This document shows positions 12,181 through 24,403 of a DNA stretch of 64,000 nucleotides, piece after piece. The notes below the pieces were generated by a model that was not told where the DNA came from, made no database searches, and saw only the letters and a program-made list of their open reading frames with translations. The position numbers and the translations under genes were made by a program. Numbering within the stretch: position 1 is the stretch's first letter; each line of letters begins with the position of its first letter. Where the stretch lies: positions 102,873,283 through 102,937,282 of the forward strand of contig NC_135723.1 in NCBI RefSeq assembly GCF_964656455.1, given 5' to 3'. The DNA comes from Halichoerus grypus (Eukaryota; Chordata; Mammalia; Carnivora; Phocidae).

Positions 12181-12308
12181 GAGCTAGAACCACACGGCCG
12201 GGGAGGGAGCTAGAACCACACGGCCGGGGAGGGAGCTAGAACCACACGGCCGGGGAGGGAGCTAGAACCACACGGCCGGGGAGGGAGCTAACCACACGGC
12301 CGGGGAGT
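12181..12308 (+). repeat. 26-bp tandem repeat, about 5 copies
   Basis: The unit begins GAGCTAGAACCACACGGCCG and finishes GGGAGG. Copies start at 12181, 12207, 12233, 12259 and 12285. The first four are identical and the last lacks two bases after GAGCTA. Each unit contains two CpG. Confidence 0.97.
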
Positions 12309-14324
12309 ACCCGCCCTGACCTCTCTGCCTGACTTCCTGGTCTCCTGCTGGAGCCTCCCACCGGCCGAACCCAACTAAAACCCAGAGCACAAGCAAATGA
12401 GGTTGAGGCCGGCCACTGAGGTCAGCCTTCTGGGGCAAACGGGAAGGCAGAGGAAGGTACCGGGGATGCTATGCGGCAAAGGGAGAATGTGTGGCAGGTC
12501 AAGAAGCAGCTGCACGTGTCGATATGGGCGGGGGGGGTGGGTGGATACTAGAATATTTCGTTTGCTTTGGGACACTTCTTTACAGGCATAAGAAATAAGT
12601 GCCCATTTTGACCCAAGAGGTTTATCTATTCCACCAATGAACTTAATGGGGTTAGGTAATAAAGGTAATGATGATCTTCAAAACAGATTTTCACTTGTCA
12701 GTGACAGGTCTGATCATGATCAGCACATTTTGGATAGATGGATGGGTAAATTGGATAATGGAGTGATGCCCCAGATGGAGGGGGTGAGGGAGGTGGCAGG
12801 GGAATGGCTCGGGGGTGGGCTTGGGCTGAGTTAGGGTTGCTAGATTCCAGGACACAGCAAGACTAGAGTGTTATCAAGGCGGTAACACTCAGCCAAAGAG
12901 GACGACGGGTCCAGAGCAGAGTTCCCCCCGATGGGCTTGCAGGGAGAAACCAGCTTCTTCACAGTTTGGTCCAAGACGTTCAGTGTGCTTTGGTTTCAAT
13001 GACGAGGAGACATTTAGCTTCTCTAAGCCCAGCGTCTCGAGGTGAGGCCCAATCTGCTGCTGGTGGTCAGCCTGTTGAGAGATCAGCCCCAGAGATTATG
13101 TAGTTGTCATCAGTACGGCTATAGAAAATGTGCGCCCTCCTTGTTAACCCATGTCGAAGATATACGAAGCCAGACCCTAGTTAAAGTGGTAAGGGCAGAC
13201 TTAACCAGTCATAACTACCGAGATAGGGAAACGAGGCCCGTGTGACCTGCACTCAGCTTGGATCTGTGCAGAGGTGACTGGGCACTTTAACAGGAGAAGG
13301 AGAAAGTGGGGCGGGAGGTGAGCTGGGCATTAGTAGAGACAGGGAAGTGAGAAAAATCGCAGAAGTCTGGTCAGTGCAAATGTCATTAGGCTAGCTGTGT
13401 CTGCTAGCTGGAAGCTATCCAAGTCAGGGTCCTGCCCTCCCACAGACACTGGGGGACAGAGGCTCTACCCACAGGTGTTGGGAAGTGTGGTAGCATTTGT
13501 TTGAGTCTTCATAGACCAAGGTTGACACCTAGCAGAGAAGAGGCTCAGGGGAGCCTGGCTGGAGTTTGGTCAAGAAGAGGTCTTTGTCACCTGTTATTCT
13601 TTATTAGGAAAGCACTGAGTACTTGAATACCTAAATAAAGAATATAGAAAAAAATAAGTACAACAAAACTGTTGTCAAAGAACAATTTTACTGGTAAAGT
13701 ACATCTCAGTAGTGGTTAATGAAATGGGAAACTGAGATGCCTCCCTTAATCACTTTTACAAATTAGTTGCATTTTGCAGCATGGCGGAGGCTTTTGACTA
13801 TGTTGTTTAAAGCCAAGTATGAAAAGAACTATTGAATGTGAGTTTATTTCCTGTTCAAAAACCCAGGAAGCAAATAGGTTATTGAAAGGTGCTGATGACA
13901 TTTTCCAAACTTCACACAAATACGTGCAATGGTAGGAAGAATAAGACTTATATCCAGTCGATAACAGGGTCGAAGAAATGCAGAGAATTCTCTTGTCTCT
14001 TATTGCCATGGACTCACTGTAGTGTTTACTGTATGGTCTTTTGTTTTTAGTGGGTTTTTTATATGGAAATAAAATAATCACCATGTTTCCCACCAATGTG
14101 GACACATATATAGAAATTTTAGACTCTTCCAACCAAATTGTAAAAATAACGATACTGTCTCCTATGATCTCCCGAAAGATGCAGCACACGTGTGTGGTCA
14201 GTCTAGAAACCTCTCTGCATTAAAGATACAATGTTCATCTCAACTCACACAGATCTGTTTTCCAGGTTAGGGTTGTGGGTGATGAAAAGAGGAAAGTTGT
14301 CCCAAGACGATCCAGTAGGTGATT
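12309..14324. other. Intronic sequence, no recognised element
   Basis: No gene or clear repeat. A 147-codon antisense open frame at 13746-14189 has no recognisable domain and lies in AT-rich sequence. Confidence 0.4.
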
Positions 14325-14827
14325 CTTATTGCTAGTGTAACAAACTAGTGGCTCAAAATGGTACACATTTAGTATCTTACATTCTGGAGCTCAGAAGTCT
14401 GTGTCTCACTTGGCTCAAAATCATGAGTGCCTGCAGGGCTGTGCTCCTTCTGGAGGCTCCAGGGGAAAATCTGTTTTCTTGCCTTTTCTGGCTTCTGGAG
14501 GCATCCCCCTTCCTTGGCTGGTGGCCTTTCCATTTTCAAAGCCAGCAACGGCCACTCAGCCTGTCTAACGCCACATCACTGACAGCAGCTCTCCACCTCC
14601 CCTCCCACATTTAAGAACCCTAGGATTACATTGGGCCCCCTGGGATAGCACAGTCCTATTATATCCTGGGATACTCTGTCTATACTATACTATCTCCTGG
14701 GGTAGGTCATTTGATGAGGAACATGAATTCCACCTGCTGCCCCACTTCCCCTTTGCCAGGCATATTCACAAGTTCTGGGAATCAGGTTGCAGACATCTTT
14801 GGGGGACCAGTAGTCTGCCTCCCACCA
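14325..14827 (-). mobile_element. MaLR (MLT1A/B-class) LTR, antisense
   Basis: AGTGGCTCAAAATGGTACAC, TCTGGAGGCTCCAGGGGAAA, CAAAGCCAGCAACGGCCACT and CAGACATCTTTGGGGGACCA follow the order of an antisense MLT1 LTR. An internal block around 14640-14700 is diverged or rearranged. Confidence 0.75.
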
Positions 14828-17800
14828 GAGAAAACATTTGTTACAATGAAGCAATTTTCACCCAGGGCAGTTCTGTGATGGCCTCTGTAAGGACCCATCT
14901 CACCCTGAGTTCTGCTCTGTAATCATAATATATGATGGTAAAATGCTTATCAGCGCACAGAGGACTAGATTAGGAATTAGGATAGATTCTTGGTCTATCT
15001 TGTTCAACAAATCTACTGACATCTAAAAGAAATTTTTTTTTTTTTACTATCAGTCTTCTCATTTGTAAAATGAAGGTGAGGTCCTCTCCATCATTCCTTT
15101 GAGAGTCCTCCAAGTTCAGGAACTCCCTTTGGGTGATGTCAAGGTCACGAGGGTAATTTACTCTGTCATGGTTGTTGTGTTCTTGTTGATTTATTATGAT
15201 CTCGGTTGCCCATAAAGTTTTATGCACATTTAAAGTTAATTATTTCTGTATTGTGTAATTAAATATAGATGAATCCCAACTTAAATTATCAGATAGTTAA
15301 CTTCTTTCCTTAAGCAGATGAACAGACTGACTCAGTAGCCACTTCCTGCTTCCTTCCTGCTCCCTCCCTCAAACCAGTCATTGTGTTGTCTTAGGGTGGG
15401 CTCGTGGTCTTACCAAAGGATCCGGTACGGAGTTTAACAGATTACAGTAATGCATTGTGGGAACCTTCCAGAAATGGATTAAAAAGTGTTCCTATTTTTC
15501 ACATTAAACCCCTTGGGGACAACAGCGAACAGAACTTAGAAACTCCTACAGTGGATGTGAACTGGTAAAAAGAGATGTAAATACTGGGGCATAACAAGTT
15601 TAGGGTTAGTATCTTCCGGACGTAGGTACTTGGTGCAGCCCTGAGCACAGTTCCCTTCAGGGGCTCAGCCACTAGGTGAGTTTGGGCTCCGTGGCCCATC
15701 TGTCATAAGTTGGGGCGACATTAGCTCTGTCCTGATGTGGTTTCGCTAGCAGTGGATGCATCTGGGGGTGCGGTGACCTCAGGTGACTGGGACCTCTTCC
15801 TCCTCTTCATTTATAGGTTTGTTTGAAAACAATTGTGCATATTTTTAAGCACCAATTGACAATAAGTTTGAGTGTTATAGAGCTAAAACAGAGGATGAGG
15901 TTTTACTACAAAAACTTAGATGCTAGCTACTTGAGGATTGCACTGAGCCTCCTTGTTACTACAGAGACAGGAAGATGCTGAGTGTATTGGGCTAGAGTTC
16001 ATGTCATCTTTCCAAGACAGTCGCTGGGGTTACCCTATTACTTCAGCTCCTCATCCAGCATAAAGCCGACCAGTAGGAGAATATCTAAGCCAGAAGCTTA
16101 ACATTTTGTATTTTTTATTATAGTATGGAGTAGAGGATAGAAGATCAACCAGTTATAGGTCTCCTGGGGTCTACATTCAAAAAGGAACTTTTACAATAAA
16201 AACTTTGTTATTTATTTGGTTGAGAGCCTACTAAATACAATTTTGTGGGAATTTGGTGAGTTATGGTGATGACATGACATGATGTCAGAGGAGTTCACAG
16301 TTCTGTGGTAGAGACAGATAAATATGGAAAATCCTGTATTAGTCTTCCCTCAGGCTGGCCATGGCGCTTTCGATGGGGGCACGTCTCAGCCCTTTGGCAA
16401 GGTTACGGTCAGGACATACAGTTGGCAGGCTTCTGCGACCCGTGGTCCCTGCACAGCCTTCACTGTCTTGGTCCAGAGGCACAGAAAGGAAGAGTGTCAT
16501 AGGGTCAAGGTCATATTGCCCTGGCTCCTCAGTCATGAGAAGAAGGGTTGGAGTGACATATGAAGCCACTGAGAGACAACTTTGGAAAAACATCAGCCAT
16601 GTGGGTTATTTGAAAAACGGAGCCATGAATACTCAAAAAAAACCAAACCCAGTTGTGTGAATAGATCATTGAACATAAAATTCCAAGAGAATCGTTTCCT
16701 GCACTAGGAGGTGATTTTGTTACGAGAGTAATATGTGAGATTGACCAAAAAATTCCCACTTCCTCTAGTAATGCTCTTAATATGTGGTTCGACACAAGAT
16801 TTATTTTCATCCGAAATTATTTTGGTAAAGGCCTCTATGCACATAAAAATAGCAACCAAGATCATTACTAATAATTATAAACAATTTTATTTTATAATCT
16901 TATTTTCACTTTGTTTTTTCTTTTTCCCTCTGCCTCCCTTCCTTAAATGGATAGTTGTTGAGATGCACATGTGCATTATTGTCTTTAACATTCATGTTCT
17001 CAAGTGAGGGATAGGTGCATTCTGTATTTTAAACAATTTTGAAAAGGCTTGAGACTAAGTGAAATTCACATGCTTTTGACAATAGTTTTTGGGTAATAAA
17101 TTGAAGCTTTATGTCTTAGGTTTCGTGTATAGTTGAGATATTGATGAATGTGCATCCTCTTTATTTGGTGGAGTTCTTTCTTTCTTCCTCCCTCCCCCTC
17201 TCCCTCCCTTCCTTCCCTTCTTAGAAATAAATTTCCTTTTAGGAGTTCAGTGAGATTGTTCGCAAAGGTCCGGTGATTGAAGGCAACCTCAGCCTTCAGA
17301 AAGGGCTAACCTTGGTGGAAGCATGTTTAACATGCTAACCTGATGTTGCACATTAGTCTTGGCAAAAGTATTTAGAAGCATCTAATATAAAGCAGACCTT
17401 AGCTGTGAGTGGTATGGAAGCTCTAAATCAGTTACTGTATCTTTTAATCTAAATTATGAGCATTTTGTACTTCATGTTAATACTACAGCCAAGTAAATTC
17501 ACTTAAAAGAAACCTAGATAAATGTATAACTCTGTGTTGCAAAGTTTGAAAAGAGTGACTTGGCAAATGAAAGAGGCAGTTGAGAATTTGGCGTAACTTC
17601 TGTTGAGAGATTTTTGTTGAAAATTGGAAAGTATGAGTTCTTCATAGAATTTCACAAAATACTTGCAATATTATTGCAGAGAAACTTTGAAGTCTGAAAT
17701 CAGCTGCGACCATTGGCCTCTAGACATAGAAAAATCAGTCTACATTTGTATTTATTCTGAAGTCCCGTTTTTAGCCTGGCGCTCCTCAAACAAATCAGAC

Positions 17801-17940
17801 ATTTTGCTAATACAGAGCGAGTGATTGAGTATTCAGGGAAGCACTGCATTCCAAAACTAGAAATAACTCTCAAGAATATCCATCCCCAGATGACGTAGTC
17901 AAAAACCACCTGATTTAGAGCTCAAAGATGGCCTCAGTTC
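14828..17940. other. Intronic sequence, no recognised element
   Basis: AT-rich, with a T-run at 15032-15044 and a CT-rich tract (TTCC/CCCT units) at 17174-17221. No gene or RNA was recognised. The segment 16330-16640 has overlapping short open frames on both strands but no domain. Confidence 0.4.
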
Positions 17941-18075
17941 CCATTGTGCCGCCTTTCACCTGTGTGACCTTGTGCAAGTCACTTAACCTCTCTGAGCTTC
18001 AGGTTCCCAATCGGTAAGACAAGGATAATTTGTCTTACCCTTGTTTCCATCAAATGAAACGAATTCTGTGAAATC
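17941..18075 (+). mobile_element. MIR SINE
   Basis: The core phrase TGTGTGACCTTGTGCAAGTC then ACTTAACCTCTCTGAGCTTC is the hallmark of the mammalian-wide MIR family, here in sense orientation. Confidence 0.88.
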
Positions 18076-18180
18076 CATTTGAGCTTGTCAGTGGAATCCA
18101 AGCATGAGCAGATTAAAGCCTTTTCTGAAAATTTAGCTGAACAACTATAGCGCTGCCACCTGGCTCTCCAGGGCCCAGGT

Positions 18181-18930
18181 ACTCACCACACCGCACGTCC
18201 TGAGAAAGCGCAGGGACTCTGCGGCTCAGATGTTGGCAGCTTCCCGCGGTCCACGGTTCTGCTCTGCAGCAGCCTTTCTAAGGGACAGCCTTGTAATGAC
18301 TCCCTTCTGTGACCGTGCAGACTTCATCCCATGGAGTAGGGACGCGCACATGGCAGGTTCACGACTGTGTGGTAACACGGGGACTGTTTATTTGCCTCTG
18401 ATCGGGAAGCCGTGGAATTGTGCTAGTCAGATGTGTAGAAGCAAGTCCCATATCTCAAGGCTGCGTTCACGTCGGAGACGAGGTGGTGTTGACGCTGCGT
18501 GCTTGGAGCCCCTCGTGGAAACGCAGGGGGCACTGACGTGGGGGCAGTAACTCCTGCTCTCTGCGGAGCCTCTAGATTCCTCTCAGGCGAGGAAGAACGG
18601 CCCCACCGTCTTAGGCAGTTCCTATCCACCTTCCTCGCGGTGCGGGTGCTGGAAGTTTCTTCTCCTGGGGCTGCTGTCAGACGTCAGGGCTCTGAGCCGC
18701 TCCGCTCACCTCCAGGCCCCGGGTTGTGGGGTGGCTGTGTCGCTCCCTTGAAGGCCCGCGACTGGGGTGCCCTGCGGTATTATTTCACACGGTGACATCT
18801 ACAGACGCAGCACTCGTGATGACCGACGCCGCGCCAGGCAGTCCAGACACTGTCCCCACGTGGCCTTCCGTGTGGCAAGGAGACTTATCCCCACGCACCC
18901 CCCAGAAAGCCGGGCCCCCGAGGGCAGTGG
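18181..18930. promoter_or_regulatory. CpG-island-like segment in DPP6 intron 1
   Basis: Hand counting gives about 50 CpG in about 750 bp at roughly 57-58% GC, an observed/expected near 0.8, satisfying the usual CpG-island thresholds. It is not covered by a recognised repeat; a MaLR LTR begins just downstream at 18941. No TATA box, clear first exon or coding start leading to a DPP6-compatible phase-0 donor was identified. An alternative promoter is a hypothesis only. Confidence 0.45.
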
Positions 18931-18940
18931 GCAGTCACTG

Positions 18941-19165
18941 TTAGGGACTGAATGTTTGAGGGAGTTCAGATCTGTGATGGCATTTGGATGTGGGCCCTTT
19001 GTGGGTAATTCGTGCCCTTATAAGAGGAGGCCGGAGGGCTAGCTTGCTCTGGCTGTGCGGACATGGCAAGAAGACAGCTGTGTGTGAGCCCGGAAGCAGA
19101 CTTGAGCCTGGACCCCAGCCATGCTGGCGCTCTGATCCCAGGCTGGAAGATCCATGAGAAGTGGG
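18941..19165 (+). mobile_element. MaLR (MST-class) LTR fragment
   Basis: TTAGGGACTGAATGTTTGAG, GTGATGGCATTTGGATGTGG, GTGCCCTTATAAGAGGAGGC and CAGCCATGCTGGCGCTCTGA follow the MST LTR order in sense orientation. The 3' end is missing or degraded. Confidence 0.75.
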
Positions 19166-19942
19166 GTCCTGGTGCGTAAGTCCTGGATCCATAATACTTT
19201 ATTATAGTATTATATAATACTGGAGCAGACAAAAGTAGTCACTTTTGTGTAGCAAAAGGTGGAGTTAAATCTTTTCCACTCAGGAAACAAACATTGAGTG
19301 TCAAACATGTGAAAACACTAGGGGCTCTGGTCCTAAAATGCTGGGTCATAATGAGGTCCTATCTCCAAAGTGCGTGCTCTCAGTAGCACTCAGGAGGAGA
19401 CAAGCCACCACATTTCGAGATGAGGAGACGCATCTCAAGAGGGAAGTGCTGGTAAGTTCCTATGAGAAATAACAGGGAAGAAAGAGTGTGTCAGTCCAGG
19501 GATGAAGATGGATGGGGTGTGGAGGGGCAGGACGTTTGCACCAGGCTGTGAAGAGTAGGTGGGTTTGACCATGTGGGGATGAGAGACAAAGTTGGCCAAG
19601 GTTTGTAGGAGGGCAGGAGCAGAGACCTGTTCCCAGGGAAGGATGGTGCTGAGAACAGTGCCCAAGCATGCTTGCTGGGAGCCGTGGGACATCAGTGGGA
19701 AATGCCCAGACGTGCCCTACAGATGCAGGGCTACAGACAGCCCGTGGGAGAGGGAAGTAGCCTGTGTTCCACTCGGGGCTGTCGCAACAAGCCTGGGCCC
19801 CCCAGCTCCCCTCCTGCCCTCTTCTGGGGCCTGCCGGAGACAGCCCTGCCCTGCAGAGATCATTCCAGAAACTCTTCAAGGCCTCTAGCTCCAGGGTTCT
19901 CGATGGTTCCTGTAGTCAACACATAACATCAGCCTGTTTTTC
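19166..19942. other. Intronic sequence, no recognised element
   Basis: Short overlapping open frames on both strands only. Nothing recognised. Confidence 0.4.
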
Positions 19943-19952
19943 TAACTTTTTT

Positions 19953-20145
19953 TTAAAGATTTATTTATTTATTTTAGAGAGAGAGAAGCCATGAGTGGGA
20001 GGGGCAGAGGGAGAAGGATAAACTCAAGCCGACTCCACACTGAGCGCAGAGCCCGACGCGGGGCTCAATCCCATGACCCTGAGATTAGGACCTGAGCCAA
20101 AACCAAGAGTCAGATGCTTAACCGACTGCGCCACCCAGGCGCCCC
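19953..20145 (-). mobile_element. CAN/SINEC retroposon, antisense
   Basis: Begins with T-run and AAAGATTTATTTATTTATTT and ends GCGCCACCCAGGCGCCCC, the reverse complement of the SINE head. Short flanking duplication TAACTTTT (from 19943 and 20146). Confidence 0.95.
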
Positions 20146-21579
20146 TAACTTTTTAAATTTGGTTCCTTTCAGTTATTTAGGACCTTCCGTCTCTCCCAGA
20201 GTCTGCCCCATGATCCAGGACAGGCTCGAGTTCTCCTTAGCTCTGTGTCCTGACCTCAGTCCCGGGCTAGAAACCAGATCTCGTCCAGTACAGACACTTG
20301 GCCTCTCCCCCACTCCACTTCCCTGGGAAGGGAAAATGGGGTAACAATAGGCAAGTGTCTACATAAAGTGGTTTCTGCTGGCAAAGTAATTCAAAGAATG
20401 AATCACTGAAATAATAGTCAAAGTAGTTTATCTTCTCGGGTTAATGTGCAACGATATTTGACAAGGTTACTTTTAAGTAGTTGGGTTCCGGTGACTTCCA
20501 TGTTCCGAGCTGGCTGGTTTTCTGTAGCGGGGGTCATTGGATGATTCCCTTGAAAGCTGCTTTCACGATGCTGCTCTCGTGCAAGAACGCAACATGTTCA
20601 CGAATGCTCATGCCTTCACTAAACCACGGCCACTGCTCATCGGTGCGGAGATCACGGCTCTGAGCCACTAGCTTGACGTGTCCCCAACATTCTGAGGGGA
20701 AAAGGGACTCATGTGGGGCGGTGAGGTCCTCCTTCGTAAGGATACTCTCCTTTCTTAACATCGACCTAGGGGCTCTGAGAAGGAAATATTTATGCTCTTT
20801 TCAGTTGGGAAAGAAAGGGCTCTTATTAATGTGCTTCATCCTGTTTGGATGAACAACCTTTTAGCTGCTGCAATGGGTTTTATAATCCATTTGAGTTTTG
20901 TCTTATGCATTCATTCATTCATCCATTCATTCATTCACCAATAGGTGCTAGACTATTTAACTCTTATGCATGCTGAGCTTGGTTTTAAACTTTGGTTTGC
21001 TAAAGCATGCAAGACGCAAACTGTAGTGAGTTCTCTGGTAATGATGTTACTGGTCATACGTGGTATTTCTGATGAGGGGGACAGAAGCTGCGCGTGGTGG
21101 GACCTGCTTCTTATGAAATGTGCACTGGTACTGTGGATAAATGAAGCCCATCAAGGGGCAGGGTTTTGGCATTGGTGCGATTAAGAGTGCAAGCCAGAAT
21201 TTTGTGCGGGCATGTCTCCAGACCATCCTATAATATGCCAACCAGTAGAATTTTGCTTTTGAAAACCTGCCATCACAAACCCTTATTTTCATGTAATTGT
21301 TAAGTGTTGTGGAGAATGTAGATTTGGAGTTTGGATATCAGTCATCCGTGGACAATCCCACTGATACTTTTAATAGGTAGAAACCATTTGTACTTTTTAA
21401 CATTCTAATCTTCTGAGCAGGAAGATCAGCTTTCCTTAGGACCTCTTCAATTAACAGTAACCATCCAAAAAACAATTAAGCTTTGCTACCTGCCAGAGGG
21501 GAAAAAACCAGGCAGGAAAATAGAGTCTCTTAGGAGTTTCAAGGAAGTCACCGAGCACTTGCAACAATGAACACATTGA
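20146..21579. other. Intronic sequence with an ATTC microsatellite
   Basis: Contains an imperfect ATTC repeat at 20907-20938. Otherwise nothing is recognised. Confidence 0.45.
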
Positions 21580-21768
21580 GCCTTCGGCTCAGGTTATGAT
21601 CCCAGGGTCCTGGAATCGAGCCCCGCACCGGGCTCCCTGCTCGGTGGGAAACCTGCTTCTCCCTCTTCCTCTGCCTCTCCCCCCTGCTCATGCTCTCTCT
21701 CCCTCTCTCTCTCTCTCTCGTGGTCTCTGTCAAATAAATACAATCTTAAAATAAATAAATAAATAAAT
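21580..21768 (+). mobile_element. CAN/SINEC retroposon, 5'-truncated
   Basis: Starts within the body at GCCTTCGGCTCAGG and lacks the GGGGCGCC head. It retains the CT-rich middle and AAATAAATAAATAAATAG tail. Confidence 0.93.
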
Positions 21769-23269
21769 AGATCCTGGATTCCAGGGCTATTAAGGGCTTG
21801 TGAGGAAGCGTGGTAGGGGGCATTGAGAGAGAGACCCCACTAATCTCTGTAGCGGGGACTGGCCTCGTGGGGGGCTCCTCCCCACCCACATGAGGCAGGG
21901 ACCACAGGGAGTGGAACTTTCTGCTTGGATCTACTCTTAGATTCCTCCAGCCAATTACCATCTTTGTTGTGCATTTAGCACCTTTATGAAAAAATAAGAG
22001 CCACCAATAAGGAAGATTAAGTAAATGAGCCAGTAAAACAGAAATAGGGACATGCGTCCAACGGGCTGACGTGATGAATATCGATGGCCGTGTGTCAGTT
22101 GCTAAATGTTATTTAAAACTTGTTCTTGCCATCTTAAAGTCCTGTGTTGTCCTCCTGAATATGGAAATACAATGATTAGAAAGCTGTTTTACCACCCTGA
22201 GATATATGCACCATTGATTTTGTAATTTGTTGCTACCTTCTACTTATAGTAAATGGTCCATGATACATAAAAGAAATTTATGTCAGAGCTTTTCATGGTG
22301 AATAAATATTAGAAAGAAAATACATTTAGACAATAGACTGGAGCAGTGGAATGGGAGATTCTGTGCTCGGGTTTGTGTAGTTCATTTTCTCCCGATAATT
22401 TTAATAGTTGCCATGTGAATATTTTACTTTTTAGGGTATTTGATTCCACCTTGTTCTGATCATTGATACATTTTAAGGCACAGCGGGCCAAGGAACTGAT
22501 CCCGGTCTTTCTCAGTGCACTATCCCCGATGTCAATAAACAGATGAAAACATTAATGCTTGCCTCCTTCTAGAGGTTATTAAAGGTGGCTTATGGCATCC
22601 TTCAGTGACGTCCCATTGCATTGTGGACTAAGCACGAAAGATACGGCACTGTCCATAAAGGCAGGTTTCTGGGGGTGACTCCCCTCCAACCGCATCGTGT
22701 GACACTGCACCCAGTCTCATGCAGCCTCTCTGTGCACCCCCTACATGCAACGTCCCCCACCTCAGCTATTCACCTGGCTAGCCCCTGCACAGCCTCCGAC
22801 TCTCAAAGTAAATCCCACTTCCTCTGAGAGCCCTGGCGCCCCTCCCATCGCGATACCTCCTGGAGCACCCTGACTTATGTCCACAGCGCTCACCTCCTGG
22901 TGGCATTGCAGTGGCCTGCCGTCTCTCTCTCCGACTGGAGTGTCCCTCTCCTTCGCTGCTCCTGGCCAGCATGTATGCCGCACGGTTGCTGTTCACGGCC
23001 ATGGTCAACTTTTGCCACTGTGACAGTACAGGACAAAAACTGGATGACGTGTAAACCTAGAACCTGAAACAGCCCTGTGAGCTCTCTCGGCGTGGAGAAA
23101 GAGCGTATCACCAGACCTCCAAAGCTCCTGCACATTTCCCCTCCTTTCCCGTCGCCACTCCCCCTCCTCTGAGCTCTGCAGCACCCTGGATTTTCTGGAA
23201 ATTCCTTTCTTGCTTGTCTTCTTAGACTTAAGCGTGGACCCCATCCTTAGAGTGTCATCTTGCCCATTG
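21769..23269. other. Intronic sequence, no recognised element
   Basis: Short open frames overlap on both strands around 22620-23330 without a domain. No gene is supported. Confidence 0.4.
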
Positions 23270-23421
23270 TTCGGTTTTATATAAATGAAATCATTGATCA
23301 TATATTCTTTATGTCTGACCCATGTCACTTAAAATTATATCTGTGACATTCATTCGTGCTGTGCATGTGTGAGATTGATATTTTTATTGATGCGTAACAT
23401 TCTGCTATGTGGCGTATAACA
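23270..23421 (-). mobile_element. Old LINE-1 (L1M) fragment, antisense
   Basis: TATAAATGAAATCATTGATC, CATTCATTCGTGCTGTGCAT and AACATTCTGCTATGTGG resemble the antisense 3' end of L1M elements. Short and diverged. Confidence 0.5.
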
Positions 23422-23550
23422 CCGAGGTAGGCAAAATAATGACCTCCCCAAAAAGGTCTGCATCCCGATCTCCAGAACCTGTGAATATGTTAGGTCACAT
23501 GTCAAAGGGGGATTCAAGTTGCAGATGGAATTAAGATTGCTAATCAGTTG
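23422..23550 (+). mobile_element. MaLR (MLT1-class) LTR, 5' fragment
   Basis: AGGCAAAATAATGACCTCCC, CCTGTGAATATGTTAGGTCA and GCAGATGGAATTAAGATTGC match the first third of an MLT1 LTR. The rest is absent. Confidence 0.75.
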
Positions 23551-24177
23551 TATTTCTGTGGCTAATAATTTCCCTGACGCTATATATCCTTCCGTTAGAC
23601 TGAACTGTATGGAAATGAGTGTTAGTATTAGGCCATTTTTTGATTCTAAAAATAGCTGTCATATATGGATCTACTAAATAAATCCCATTCTAGACCATCT
23701 GTAGTTTAAAAATATGAGCTCTTTCTTTCTGAGTGATTTGATACCTAAAATAGTGAATACCTCAAGAAGACCCCATCCGCTTCAAGACTCTCATAAATGT
23801 TACGTTGTACCAGCTGTCTGGTTGGCATTTGCTTTAGCTTGAATTAGCCCCCTCACAGAGCTGATATAATGGCAGCTACAGACTCTTCAGGGTCTCCTAA
23901 GGTAACTACTGTAATTCACTCAGAGTTTTGGAAAGAGAGCTATACATACTGGTGGAAAAACGGATCTTTTCAAATAAAATGACAGGTCAAATTAGCAAAT
24001 TCATTATTGTGAAATCATAAGCCAAATGAGTAGTTACAGTCTTCACCTGGGATTTGAGCGTAGGTGTGGCCAGAATATGCCACAAAAACTGGGGCGTGTG
24101 ACTTCATTGGTGAGCACCCAGTGCCTCCTTCGAGATGGAACGCTGGTGGGGGTCTGGGCTCCTGGGCTGGGTGTCTT

Positions 24178-24384
24178 TTTTTTTTTTTTTTTTTTTAAAG
24201 ATTTTATTTATTTATTTGACAGAGACAGACACAGTGAGAGAGGGAACACAAGCAGTGGGAGTGAGAGAGGGAGAAGCAGGCTTCCTGCTGAGCATGGAGC
24301 CCGATGTGGGGCTCGATCCCAGGACCCTGGGATCATGACCTGAGCCGAAGGCAGACGCTTAACGACTGAGCCACCCAGGCGCCC
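24178..24384 (-). mobile_element. CAN/SINEC retroposon, antisense, full length
   Basis: T-run, AAAGATTTTATTTATTTATT, then the reverse complement of the body ending GAGCCACCCAGGCGCC. It has a perfect 19-bp target duplication CTCCTGGGCTGGGTGTCTT at 24159-24177 and 24385-24403. Young copy. Confidence 0.97.
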
Positions 24385-24403
24385 CTCCTGGGCTGGGTGT
24401 CTT

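Noticed and set aside
12181..12308. CRISPR-like array
   Set aside because: Units are directly adjacent with no unique spacers and the genome is mammalian. The same applies to the array at 26184-26318.
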